Source of the DNA: Mycobacterium sp. 141
GTDB lineage: Bacteria; Actinomycetota; Actinomycetes; Mycobacteriales; Mycobacteriaceae
Length of the DNA: 64,000 nucleotides
Reading direction: 5' to 3'
Assembly (NCBI RefSeq): GCF_000382405.1
Contig: NZ_KB908256.1
Span: forward strand, 124,001-188,000
Shown here: positions 27,864 through 36,297 of the stretch, piece by piece
Numbering within the stretch: position 1 is the stretch's first letter
Layout of the letters: each line of letters starts with the position of its first letter
Notes under the pieces: model-generated
Seen by the model: the letters and a program-made list of their open reading frames with translations, nothing else
Database searches by the model: none
Told to the model about the DNA's origin: nothing
Program-made: the position numbers and the translations under genes

Positions 27864-29381
27864 GTGACAGCTCAGCGACGTGTCGATGCCGACTTCCTCG
27901 CGTTGCCCCGGTTCGAGTTGGCCGATGCCGCATTGTCTGCTGCGCTGGCTGCCGGCGCCACATATGCGGATCTGCGGATTCACCGGGTCACCACCGAGAT
28001 CATCCAGCTCCGTGACGGAGAACTGGAGACGGCGGTGGTCAACCGTGAGGTGGGCCTGGCGGTACGGGTGATCGTGGACGGTACCTGGGGGTTCGCCTCG
28101 CATGCCGAGCTGGATCCGGCGGTAGCTGCCGCGACCGCTCGGCGGGCGGTTGCCGTGGCGACGACGCTCGCGCCGCTGAATGCCGAACGCATCGAGCTGG
28201 CGCCCGAACCCGTCTACACCGACGTGGCGTGGGTGTCCAGCTATGGCATCGATCCGTTCCTGGTGCCGTCGTCGGACAAGATCGTCGTGCTCGACGAGTA
28301 CTCCGGGCGGTTGCTGGCCGCTGACGGTGTCGACCACGTGTCGGCCGGGGTACACGCGGTCAAGGAACAGAGCTTTTATGCCGATACTTTCGGCTCGTCG
28401 ATCACCCAACAGCGGGTCCGGGTGCAGCCGACCCTGGAGGCCATCGCTGTCGACCCTGCCGCCGGGTCCTTCGAAACCATGCGCACCCTCGCGCCGCCGA
28501 CGGCGCGCGGGTGGGAGGCGGTGGCCGGTGACGAGGTATGGGATTGGTCCGGTGAGCTGGCCCAGCTCCCGGTGCTGCTGACCGAGAAGACCAAGGCACC
28601 GTCGGTGGTTGCCGGTCCTACCGACCTGGTGATCGACCCGTCGAACCTGTGGCTGACCATTCACGAATCGATCGGTCACGCCACCGAATACGACCGGGCG
28701 ATCGGTTACGAAGCCGCCTACGCTGGAACCTCGTTCGCCACTCCCGACAAGCTCGGCACCATGCGATACGGCTCCGAGGTGATGACCGTGACTGCCGACC
28801 GCACTGTGGAATTCGGTTTGGCAACAGTCGGTTTCGACGACGAGGGAGTGCGGGCGCAATCGTGGGACCTAGTCCGCGACGGCATCTTCGTCGGCTATCA
28901 ACTCGACCGGGTGTTCGCACCGCGCCTCGGTCAAGCCCGGTCCAACGGTTGTTCGTATGCCGATTCACCCCACCACGTGCCGATCCAACGGATGGCCAAC
29001 GTGTCGCTGCAGCCTGGTGCCGATGGTCTGAGTACCGAAGACCTGATCTCGCGAGTGTCCGACGGTCTCTACATCGTGGGTGACAAGAGCTGGTCGATCG
29101 ACATGCAGCGGTACAACTTCCAGTTCACCGGTCAGCGGTTCTATCGGATCCGCGACGGCCGGCTGGACGGCCAGGTGCGCGACGTCGCCTACCAGGCCAC
29201 CACGACCGACTTCTGGGGTTCGATGGAAGCCGTTGGGGGACCGTCGACTTGGCGACTGGGCGGGGCATTCAACTGCGGTAAGGCCCAGCCCGGTCAGGTC
29301 GCGCCGGTCAGCCATGGTTGCCCCAGCGCACTGTTTCGCGGCGTCAACGTGCTCAACACCCGGACGGAGGCGGGCCGATGA
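27864..29381 (+). CDS. tldD: TldD-type metalloprotease subunit
   Basis: 505 aa from the GTG at 27864; the frame is open to 27696, but that part overlaps the divergent GH6 gene. The zinc motif HExxxH is present as IHESIGHATE (near residue 263), and the conserved GTMRYGSEVMTV and QRMANVSLQPG follow. TldD and TldE (PmbA) form a heterodimer that degrades unfolded peptides inside a barrel; in E. coli they mature microcin B17 and degrade CcdA. It pairs with pmbA through an ATGA overlap. M. tuberculosis has the same pair (Rv2315c/Rv2314c) next to uspA. Confidence 0.93.
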   Translation: MTAQRRVDADFLALPRFELADAALSAALAAGATYADLRIHRVTTEIIQLRDGELETAVVNREVGLAVRVIVDGTWGFASHAELDPAVAAATARRAVAVATTLAPLNAERIELAPEPVYTDVAWVSSYGIDPFLVPSSDKIVVLDEYSGRLLAADGVDHVSAGVHAVKEQSFYADTFGSSITQQRVRVQPTLEAIAVDPAAGSFETMRTLAPPTARGWEAVAGDEVWDWSGELAQLPVLLTEKTKAPSVVAGPTDLVIDPSNLWLTIHESIGHATEYDRAIGYEAAYAGTSFATPDKLGTMRYGSEVMTVTADRTVEFGLATVGFDDEGVRAQSWDLVRDGIFVGYQLDRVFAPRLGQARSNGCSYADSPHHVPIQRMANVSLQPGADGLSTEDLISRVSDGLYIVGDKSWSIDMQRYNFQFTGQRFYRIRDGRLDGQVRDVAYQATTTDFWGSMEAVGGPSTWRLGGAFNCGKAQPGQVAPVSHGCPSALFRGVNVLNTRTEAGR

Positions 29382-30736
29382 TCGGTGCACAGCAAGTCAT
29401 CGAAATCGCGCTGGCCGCTGCCGGGCCCGACGAAACTATAGTCCTGGTCACCGACCGTGCGGACGCTGCGTTGCGCTGGGCAGGCAATTCGATGACCACC
29501 AATGGCGAGTCAATCAGCCGCACCACCACCGTGATTTCTATTGTGCGCCAAGGAGATAAGGCGTGCGTCGGATCGGTGCGGTCCGCCGAGGTGGATCCGG
29601 CCGTGATCCCGGATCTGGTGGCCGCTGCCAAGGTCGCCGCGCTGGCTGCCCCGCCGGCCCGTGATACGGCACCACCGCTTCCGGCTGATTGTTTACCTAC
29701 CGACTGGGATGAGCCGGTGCCGGGTACCGGTGCGCAGGTGTTCGCCGGGGTCGCCGCCGATCTGGCGCGCGGCTTCGGCAGATCCGACCGGCTCTACGGA
29801 TACGCCCGACACATCGTGGAGACCACTTTCGTGGCGACCTCGGGTGGGTTGCGCCGACGCTACACGCAGCCGACGGGATCGGTGGAGATCAACGCCAAGC
29901 GGGACGGGGCCAGTGCCTGGGCCGGGGTCAGCACACCGGATTTCGTTGCTGTGCCCGTTGATTCGCTGCTCGATGACCTCACACTGCGGCTCGGCTGGGC
30001 ATCGCGAACAGTCGAGCTTCCGGCCGGTCGGTACGAGACCATAATGCCGCCGTCGACGGTTGCCGACATGATGATTTACCTGACGTGGACCATGGACGGT
30101 CGCGGTGCGCAGGAGGGCCGCACGGCGCTCTCGGCGCCCGGTGGCACCCGGGTGGGGGAGCGCCTCACCGATCTGGGTCTGACGCTGTATTCGGACCCCT
30201 ATGCGGAAGCGTTGGCGTGCCAGCCTTTTGTGGCGGTGGCCAGTTCGTCGGAGCGGACGTCGGTCTTCGACAACGGGATGGGCATCAGGCGGGTCGACTG
30301 GGTCCGCGACGGGGTGATCAACGCGCTGGCCTATCCGCGAGCCGTTGCCGCCGAATACGGGGTCCCGGTGACCGCGGCCGCCGACAATCTGCTGATGACC
30401 GGCGGTTCGGCCGAGCTGGCCGACATGATCGCCGGCACCGAGCGTGGCCTGTTGCTGAGCACGCTGTGGTACATCCGCGAGGTGGATCCGACGGTGCTGC
30501 TGCTGACCGGGCTGACCCGCGACGGCGTCTATCTGATCGAGGACGGCGAGGTCACCGCGGCAGTCAACAACTTCCGCTTCAACGAGAGCCCGCTGGATTT
30601 GTTGCGGCGGGCCACCGAGGCCGGCGTGAGCGAGGTGACGTTGCCTCGGGAGTGGGGCGACTGGGCCACCAGGGTGGCCATGCCGACCCTGCGGATTCCT
30701 AACTTCCACATGTCGTCAGTAAGCCAGGCCCAGTAG
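29378..30736 (+). CDS. pmbA: TldE/PmbA-type subunit of the TldD/E protease
   Basis: 452 aa from the ATG at 29378, inside the tldD stop (ATGA). Same fold as TldD but without the HExxxH zinc site, as expected for the non-catalytic partner: the corresponding region reads [21 protein letters not shown]. The conserved [36 protein letters not shown] and the C-terminal [12 protein letters not shown] are present. Translational coupling with tldD should keep a 1:1 ratio. Confidence 0.92.
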   Translation: MIGAQQVIEIALAAAGPDETIVLVTDRADAALRWAGNSMTTNGESISRTTTVISIVRQGDKACVGSVRSAEVDPAVIPDLVAAAKVAALAAPPARDTAPPLPADCLPTDWDEPVPGTGAQVFAGVAADLARGFGRSDRLYGYARHIVETTFVATSGGLRRRYTQPTGSVEINAKRDGASAWAGVSTPDFVAVPVDSLLDDLTLRLGWASRTVELPAGRYETIMPPSTVADMMIYLTWTMDGRGAQEGRTALSAPGGTRVGERLTDLGLTLYSDPYAEALACQPFVAVASSSERTSVFDNGMGIRRVDWVRDGVINALAYPRAVAAEYGVPVTAAADNLLMTGGSAELADMIAGTERGLLLSTLWYIREVDPTVLLLTGLTRDGVYLIEDGEVTAAVNNFRFNESPLDLLRRATEAGVSEVTLPREWGDWATRVAMPTLRIPNFHMSSVSQAQ

Positions 30737-30785
30737 ACGCCGCGCGGGCGGCCTCGCCGACGGCGGATACCTTGCTCGCGGAGGT

Positions 30786-31991
30786 TCAGCTGAGATTGAG
30801 ACCCGTGTAGATCTCGTCCAGCGCGGTCGGCACCAGCGCGTTGGCGGTCGTCCTGCCGTCCGGGGACAGCGTCAAATTCGTCCAAATGACCAGCGCCACA
30901 TTGTTATCCGGATCGAATCCCATGAACGAGTTGAAGCCGGGCATCTCCCCGCCGTGGTAGTACATCGCTGCGTTGGGTCCGTAGCGCTGGTAGCTGATGC
31001 CGTAGCCGTACCGCTGGTCATCCGGCTTGGCCGGGTCCTCGGGCCGCAAGCTGGTCAGCCACTGCTGTTGGTAGTCGGCGTCGAAGACCTTGCCGGTCAT
31101 TAAGGCGCGCATCCAGGTGGCCAGATCGTCGGCGGTGGAGATCGCGCCCCCGGCCGCCTGGGCATATGACGGGTTCTGGTGGGTGTAGTCGATTGGTTTG
31201 AGAGTGCCGGCTTGTGCTGCTGCGACCATGTCGGCCGGATAATCCTGGTCAATCATGGCGTACAGCGTCGTTCCGTACATATAGCCGTGCGCATATGGCT
31301 CGGGCAGGGCTGTGTCGTCCGCACCAGGCAGTGTGGTGCCCTGCATGCCGAGCGGAGCGAACAGGCGGTCATGCAATTGCTCGGCCAGCGGCCGACCGCC
31401 GACCTTCTCGGCGACCAGGCCCAGCAGCGCGTAGTTGGTGTTGCAGTACTCGTAGGTGCTATCCGGCGGGGCACTCGTCTGGTGCGCGAAGGCGATTCCC
31501 AGCACCTGCTGCGGTGTCCACGCTTTCGCCGGGTCGGCGTCGAGCGCTACCGAAAGCTCGGGAGCGTTGGTGTAGCAGTAAAGTCCGCTGCGCATCGTCA
31601 ACAGGTCGGCGAGCGTGATCTTCTCACCGTTGGGCACGCCGGGAACGTAGGTCGATATCGGGGCGTGGAGGCTGAGCTTGCCGTCCTGGGCAAGAAGCAC
31701 GATCAGTGCAGCCGTCATGGTCTTGGTGTTCGAGGCGATCCGGAAGTGCGTGTCGGGCTGCGGCGGCGTCTGTGCGCCGAGTTCGGTGGTGCCGACCTTC
31801 GCGGTGAACGTGCCCTGCGGGGTCTGTATCAACACCAGTGCGCCCGGCACCCCAAGCTTGTTGGCGGCGTTTTCGACGACCGTCTGCAGGTGCGTGGGGT
31901 CGATGGTCTTGAGCGCAGTGGTACGCGTCGTCGAGCATCCGGCGACTGCGAGGGCAAGGCATGCCGCCAGTACGACCCGCAAAGCTGTCAT
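30786..31991 (-). CDS. Serine beta-lactamase-like lipoprotein (class C/DD-peptidase family)
   Basis: 401 aa. It has a lipoprotein signal (RVVLAACLALAVAGC, Cys at residue 19). The penicillin-binding fold motifs are the SxxK tetrad in IASNTKTMTAAL (near residue 89), the YxN-type motif in YEYCNTNYALLG (near 182-184) and the HGG box in MYYHGGEMPGFN (near 345). Such enzymes are esterases, DD-carboxypeptidases or peptidases acting in the envelope. Mycobacteria have many, mostly uncharacterised. It is convergent with pmbA and single. Confidence 0.88.
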   Translation of the reverse strand: MTALRVVLAACLALAVAGCSTTRTTALKTIDPTHLQTVVENAANKLGVPGALVLIQTPQGTFTAKVGTTELGAQTPPQPDTHFRIASNTKTMTAALIVLLAQDGKLSLHAPISTYVPGVPNGEKITLADLLTMRSGLYCYTNAPELSVALDADPAKAWTPQQVLGIAFAHQTSAPPDSTYEYCNTNYALLGLVAEKVGGRPLAEQLHDRLFAPLGMQGTTLPGADDTALPEPYAHGYMYGTTLYAMIDQDYPADMVAAAQAGTLKPIDYTHQNPSYAQAAGGAISTADDLATWMRALMTGKVFDADYQQQWLTSLRPEDPAKPDDQRYGYGISYQRYGPNAAMYYHGGEMPGFNSFMGFDPDNNVALVIWTNLTLSPDGRTTANALVPTALDEIYTGLNLS

Positions 31992-32113
31992 GCATCATGG
32001 TCGCTCGTCGTGCCACCGGACGTGCGCGAATGGCGATTCGCGTACGCTTCCCTGCGGCCTCCGGTCGTCAGCTGTCGACGGTGTGGGACCATGGGTGCCG
32101 CACAACTGTGCCC

Positions 32114-32187
32114 GGGGCGGTAGCTCAGTCGGTTAGAGCCGTGGACTCATAATCCATTGGTCGCGGGTTCGAGCCCCGCCCGCCCCA
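32114..32187 (+). tRNA. tRNA with CAT anticodon (elongator Met or lysidine-type Ile2)
   Basis: 74-nt cloverleaf: acceptor GGGGCGG with CCGCCCC (32180-32186), D arm, anticodon stem GTGGA/TCCAT with loop CTCATAA (anticodon at 32148-32150), T arm GCGGG TTCGAGC CCCGC, discriminator A; CCA not encoded. It lacks the three G-C pairs of an initiator tRNA. Met and Ile2 tRNAs share this anticodon and cannot be separated safely by eye. It is followed by a toxin-antitoxin pair and an integrase remnant, so the gene is a probable integration site. Confidence 0.95.
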
Positions 32188-32245
32188 CTTCAGCCCCAGT
32201 CCGACTTCAAAGGCTGTTACAAGGTCAGTCTTTCGTCGGCGACGC

Positions 32246-33013
32246 TTATTCAACGTCTATGCGGCCCGCTGATCTGTGCCCCCATGCGTTCCGCACGGTG
32301 CGTAGGGCATCCTGTGGTGAGACTGTGAGGCGGGTTTGGCCGGCGAGCTGGTTTTGCCATTCGGCCTCGGATGGCGCTTTCGTGAAGTCGTGGGGTGCGG
32401 GCGGCTGGTTAGTCGGGCCGTAGCGCCGGTAGAGATCTTCGGCGGTGGCATTAATCGCGCCCAGGTGACTGAGCGCCCAGAGGTCCCATAGATCGCGGGA
32501 GGCGTGGCGGTCGACCCATGTGGCGGTCTTGGATGCGGCGAAGGCGGGCAGCGTGGGTACCAGCAGCTCGGCGGCGGGGGCATCGGCATACCGCTGGACC
32601 AGGGTTCGTCGCTCTGTCGGCCACACTATTCGGTCTCGGGACGAGAGCAGTTGAAGCCGCACTGTCAGGCCGTCGGAGGTGCGGAGGATTGCAGGGCGGG
32701 TGTCGGGAACGCTGCTGAGCGGTGGGTCGGGGGTGAGTCGCCCGTGAGTGCGGGCGAGTGCGCGGGGCAGGGTGGCGTCCAGATTGGCAGCTACGGGCTT
32801 GCGGTCGCCGACTGCGATGAGGTCGATGTCCTCGCTCAGCCGCCCGTTCGGGAGGTGGGTCCGGGCGAGCGCGGTTCCGCCGATCAAGTGAATTCGGTCG
32901 CCAAAGTCCCGGCTCAGGAAGGCAAGGAGATGGGAGATGAGGTGGTCGCGCTCAACTTGTTCGGTCGCGACGCCAAATTGCTCAGCGATGGTGGTCTTTT
33001 CGTCGATGTTCAC
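32246..33013 (-). CDS. AbiEii/MenT-type nucleotidyltransferase toxin
   Basis: 255 aa. It has the AbiEii (DUF1814) nucleotidyltransferase core: IHLIGGTALARTHLPNGRLSEDIDLIAVGD (near residues 40-70) gives the G-G-T and S-x-D-I-D metal-binding site, and the later AASKTATWVDRHASRDLWDLWAL (near 180-202) gives the Lys and Asp of the family. Homologous M. tuberculosis MenT toxins transfer pyrimidine nucleotides to the 3' end of tRNAs and stop translation. The gene starts inside the antitoxin stop (ATGA), as expected for this class. It sits right beside a tRNA gene. Toxicity is inferred from family and context. Confidence 0.85.
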   Translation of the reverse strand: MNIDEKTTIAEQFGVATEQVERDHLISHLLAFLSRDFGDRIHLIGGTALARTHLPNGRLSEDIDLIAVGDRKPVAANLDATLPRALARTHGRLTPDPPLSSVPDTRPAILRTSDGLTVRLQLLSSRDRIVWPTERRTLVQRYADAPAAELLVPTLPAFAASKTATWVDRHASRDLWDLWALSHLGAINATAEDLYRRYGPTNQPPAPHDFTKAPSEAEWQNQLAGQTRLTVSPQDALRTVRNAWGHRSAGRIDVE

Positions 33014-33651
33014 TGGCGTGCCCAGGTTTCCGCCCGTTCCAGTGATGCTGTGCGTTTCTGCTCGGTCGCCAAGGCCTGTAAGTGGTCTTTGTCGCTGCGC
33101 TCATAAAGTACTGCGACGGCGCTTGGGATATCGATTTCGGCATCGCCTAGTTTGGGGCGGTGGGCAAGGTCCAAGAGCGTCTGTTCGGGTGTGGTCACTA
33201 GCGTAGGGCCGAGCTCAGTGTCGTAACGCTCGGCGTCCAATCCTTTTGTGTTTCGTTTGACGAACTGGACGGCCGCAGGGCGGTCAGATAGTGTGATGCG
33301 GCGGTGCTGCTCGGGGACGGCTACAGTCGCGGTGGCCAGCGCGCGCGGAATAGCTCCGTGCAGCCGGGCGGCGCTGACTCCCATGACGACGATGTCGTCC
33401 GGCCCGTAGATTGCCGAGGCGATGCCCGCCGCCGCGGTTTCCAGCCCTGGCATCCAACTGCGCCCCACCATGTCCTGCGGCACGACGACGTAGTATCCGT
33501 CGGTTAATCGGTGCAACAAACCACGTTCGTGAAGACGCGCCACTTCAGCAGCGGGATGGGCGTACGTGTGTTTCGCCTGCGCCGTGCGGAAGGTGCCGAG
33601 CGCATGCGCGGCCAAGCTGGCGGGGACCGCTGTACTGTGCTTCTGCCCCAT
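33010..33651 (-). CDS. AbiEi/MenA-type antitoxin
   Basis: 213 aa from the ATG at 33651 (AAGGAGC just upstream); the frame runs on to 33672 without a better start. Layout is that of AbiEi: an N-terminal winged helix (FRTAQAKHTYAHPAAEVARLHERGLLHRLTDGYYVVV) that binds DNA, then the C-terminal antitoxin domain (VMGVSAARLHGAIPRALATATVAVP, TLVTTPEQTLLDLAHRPKLG). Its promoter region carries a 43-bp inverted repeat, the expected autorepression site. Coupled to the toxin by an ATGA overlap. Confidence 0.83.
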   Translation of the reverse strand: MGQKHSTAVPASLAAHALGTFRTAQAKHTYAHPAAEVARLHERGLLHRLTDGYYVVVPQDMVGRSWMPGLETAAAGIASAIYGPDDIVVMGVSAARLHGAIPRALATATVAVPEQHRRITLSDRPAAVQFVKRNTKGLDAERYDTELGPTLVTTPEQTLLDLAHRPKLGDAEIDIPSAVAVLYERSDKDHLQALATEQKRTASLERAETWARQ

Positions 33652-33662
33652 AATTGCTCCTT

Positions 33663-33705
33663 GAGTATGCAAATCATAGGCTAATAGCCTACGAAATGCA
33701 TACTC
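33663..33705. promoter_or_regulatory. Inverted-repeat operator of the AbiE-type pair
   Basis: Two 20-base arms (33663-33682 and 33686-33705) match as an inverted repeat at 17 of 20 positions around AAT. The arms begin GAGTATGCA and end in AGGCT. The repeat is markedly AT-rich and starts 12 bases upstream of the antitoxin ATG, so it overlaps the promoter. AbiEi antitoxins are known to bind long inverted repeats in this position. Confidence 0.8.
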
Positions 33706-33709
33706 GTGG

Positions 33710-34135
33710 TCAGCTATCGTCGTCCGTGTGCACCGTTCGGTCCAGGAGGTCGGCCACCTGGGAGTGCATTCGTGTACCGGTCCTGGGTCATCGACACGTG
33801 GCTGTGCCCCAGGTGATCGGCGCCGATGCGAACCGACAAACCCTCGTCATCGATGAGCGTCGCGAGCGTCTTGCGGAAGCTGTGGGGACGCCGAGCTGAT
33901 CGCGCGCGGTGCGCCACTGTGCGGCAGAGTCGTTCGAATCGCGCAACGTGCCTGCGGTGGATGGGAAAATCACCGCCTGCTCGCCAAAATAAGGCAGCTC
34001 GTGCCGTCGCAGAAGCATCGCGATTGCGAACTGTGGCAGGGACCACCGCTGTAGGCCGGCGTCGCGGTTGTCGACCAGCAGTACCGTGCAAATTTCGGAG
34101 ATCGGGCGAACCGGTAGTCCAACTCTATGTGTCAT
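33710..34135 (-). pseudogene. Phage-type tyrosine integrase remnant with two frameshifts
   Basis: Three minus-strand frames, read in turn, give one integrase C-terminus. Frame one (34135 to about 33905) holds RWSLPQFAIAMLLRRHELPYFGEQAVIFPSTAGTLRDSNDSAAQWRTARDQLGVP. Frame two then gives PHSFRKTLATLIDDEGLSVRIGADHLGHSHVSMTQDRYTN, including the catalytic R of HSFR and the H-x-x-H of LGHS with the nucleophile Tyr in DRY. A third shift gives HSQVADLLDRTV and a stop at 33710. The N-terminal DNA-binding part is absent. M. tuberculosis has a similar integrase fragment (Rv2309c) close to tldD-like genes. Inactive. Confidence 0.85.
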
Positions 34136-34353
34136 GACCCAGACGGGGTATGGACGTCGGTGTGTTCTTCAAGTGTGTCAACGAGCTTCGCCATTGGCTT
34201 GGGCATGCCTTGGGCGGCACCGGGTCCTTGAGAAGAGCGACGGGCCCATCCGGGCGCATGGTGTTGTGTGCCCGGGTTCGAAACGGTATCGGAAAGTCAC
34301 GACTACCTGAGGTTTTCGCAGCCAAACGATGTGGAACTGCCAGTCATAGGGTT
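34136..34353. other. Junction DNA, no gene seen
   Basis: About 220 bases between the integrase remnant and the alcohol dehydrogenase fragment. It holds no convincing frame. A 9-base CGGGTTCGA at 34273-34281 repeats part of the tRNA T arm, too short to call an attachment site. Confidence 0.4.
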
Positions 34354-34550
34354 CACCTTTTCGTTGTGTAGAAATGCGGGAATCCGCAAGTACACCAGTG
34401 ACTCTGATGATGGCACCGTACTTGAGAGATTCGCGCGTCCTGCCCCTCGGCGAGGGCGAGCAGGTTGACGTTGGCACTCAGCGGTCTGGTGACGGCATAC
34501 GGTGGCTCGGTGCCCATGGCACTCAGGACCGCAGCTCTGATGTTCATCAA
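34354..34550 (-). pseudogene. 5' fragment of a zinc-type alcohol dehydrogenase
   Basis: The frame begins MMNIRAAVLSAMGTEPPYAVTRPLS, the typical N-terminus of an AdhX-like zinc alcohol dehydrogenase. After about 40 residues the similarity is lost, the expected GLCHSDL zinc-ligand segment is absent, and the frame stops near 34353. The start lies only four bases past the stop of the ThDP enzyme gene on the same strand, so it was the last gene of that operon and was cut, most likely by the island next to it. Confidence 0.6.
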
Positions 34551-34553
34551 TGG

Positions 34554-36224
34554 TCATACCTCCGAAGACGCGGGGATACGCTGCTGGAGCTCCTCGACGA
34601 GCACCCGGGCGTTCTCCGAGTAATCGACCGGAACAACGACCAGGTGCACACCCCCGCGTTCGAACGCAGCCTCCAGAGCCGGCACGAAGTCCTCGGTGGC
34701 CTCCACCCGCGATCCGGTGGCACCGTAGGCTTGCGCGTAGGCGACGAAATCGGGGTTTCCGAAGGTCATTCCGAAGTCGTGGAACTGTTCGACGGCCTGC
34801 TTCCAGCGGATCATCCCGTAGGCGTTGTCCTGGATGATCAAGACCACCAAGTTCAGTCTCAGGCGCACAGCGGTTTCCAGTTCCTGGGAGTTCATCATGA
34901 ATCCGCCGTCGCCGCAGACGGCCAGAACCCTGCGTCCCGGGTATTGGATGGCGGCCATCATCGCCGACGGCAGCCCGGCACCCATGGTCGCCAGTGCATT
35001 GTCCAGCAGCAGTGTGTTCGACATCGGGGTGCGGTAGTTGCGGGCAAACCAGATCTTGTACATGCCGTTGTCGAGTGCCACTATCCCGTCGGCCGGCATC
35101 ACCTTGCGGACATCGGCCACAATGCGCTGTGGGGCAAGCGGAAACCGGTCGTCGTCGGAACCTTCCAGAACCCGGCGCAAGATGCCCTCCTGCAACGGCA
35201 ACAGGGCCGGCCCGTTGGGCAGCTGGCCGTCGAGCCGGTCGGCCAACATGAGCAGGCTCGGCCCGATGTCGCCGACGATCGAAGCGTGCGGGAAGTACAC
35301 CTCCTCCACGTTGGCCGCGGTGTAGCCGACGTGAATGACCGTTGGCCCACCCGGACCCATGAGGAACGGAGGCTTTTCGACGGTGTCGTGGCCGATGGCC
35401 AGGATCAGGTCGGCCCTGTCGATGGCATCGTGCAGGTAGTCACGCTCCGACAGTGCCGCGGTGCCCAGCCACATATCGTCGACGGAGCGCCCTAACAGGG
35501 TGCCCGACACCACGCCCTTGCCCATTTGGGTGCTGAAGAACGGAATCTTGTTGCGCGCCAAGAACTCCCCGAGTACCGCACCCAGCCGCGGGCGGCTCGC
35601 CGCTGCGCCCAGCATCACCAGCGGACGCGACGCACCACGGATCATCTCCGCGGCCAGATCCAGCGCCGCGGGCCCGGCCACCGGCAGCTCGATGGAATGT
35701 GGTGCGATCAGGGGAACTTCCGGACCCAGTTCGCCCGCGATGTCCTCGGGCAGTTCCAGATGCACTGCGCCGGGCCGTTCCTGGCGGGCTATCCGGAAGG
35801 CCTCGCGCACGATCGCCGGAATGCTCGAGACGCTGGCGATCTGGCGGGAGAACTTGGTCAGCGGCTTCATGGTGGCGACCATGTCGACGATCTGGAAGCG
35901 GGCCTGCTGGCTGCTCTTGATGGCTTTCTGGCCGGTGATCAGGATCATCGGCATGGCGCCCAGCTGTGCATAGGCCGCACCGGTGGCCAAGTTCAACGCG
36001 CCCGGACCCAAGGTGCTCATGCACACTCCAGGTCGACCGGTCAGCCGGCCGTAGGTGGCGGCCATGAAGGCCGCGGACTGCTCGTGGCGGGTGACCACCA
36101 GCTGGATATCTGATCGGCTCAGCGAGTCGACAGTGTCGAGGTTTTCTTCGCCGGGTACCCCGAAAATGCGCTCTACGCCTTCATTTTGCAGTGCAGCGAC
36201 AAACAGGTCGGAACCCTTGATCAT
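34554..36224 (-). CDS. ThDP-dependent enzyme, acetolactate synthase-like
   Basis: 556 aa, AAGGGATG upstream. Three ThDP-enzyme domains: an N-terminal Pyr domain with the cofactor-activating Glu in VVTRHEQSAAFMAATYGRLTG (near residue 50), a central FAD-type domain, and a PP domain with the metal/ThDP motif VCGDGGFMMNSQELETAVRLRLNLVVLIIQDNAYG (near 430-465). Catabolic acetolactate synthase is the closest name. No regulatory small subunit is present, and the location in a catabolic cluster argues for a role in degradation, for example a 2-oxoacid decarboxylase or carboligase. True substrate unknown. Confidence 0.85.
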   Translation of the reverse strand: MIKGSDLFVAALQNEGVERIFGVPGEENLDTVDSLSRSDIQLVVTRHEQSAAFMAATYGRLTGRPGVCMSTLGPGALNLATGAAYAQLGAMPMILITGQKAIKSSQQARFQIVDMVATMKPLTKFSRQIASVSSIPAIVREAFRIARQERPGAVHLELPEDIAGELGPEVPLIAPHSIELPVAGPAALDLAAEMIRGASRPLVMLGAAASRPRLGAVLGEFLARNKIPFFSTQMGKGVVSGTLLGRSVDDMWLGTAALSERDYLHDAIDRADLILAIGHDTVEKPPFLMGPGGPTVIHVGYTAANVEEVYFPHASIVGDIGPSLLMLADRLDGQLPNGPALLPLQEGILRRVLEGSDDDRFPLAPQRIVADVRKVMPADGIVALDNGMYKIWFARNYRTPMSNTLLLDNALATMGAGLPSAMMAAIQYPGRRVLAVCGDGGFMMNSQELETAVRLRLNLVVLIIQDNAYGMIRWKQAVEQFHDFGMTFGNPDFVAYAQAYGATGSRVEATEDFVPALEAAFERGGVHLVVVPVDYSENARVLVEELQQRIPASSEV

Positions 36225-36297
36225 CAGTCATCCCTTAGGTGAATGGAGTGGATCTCGTTGTTGAGAGAGGGGTTATGAGGACGTGGTTGTCTTGGCC

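Noticed and set aside
32114..32187. Initiator tRNA-Met
   Set aside because: The anticodon stem lacks the three G-C pairs and the acceptor begins with a normal G-C pair.
34273..34281. Possible attachment-site repeat of the tRNA T arm (CGGGTTCGA)
   Set aside because: Only nine bases match and they fall in the most common part of tRNA genes; too short to call an att site.
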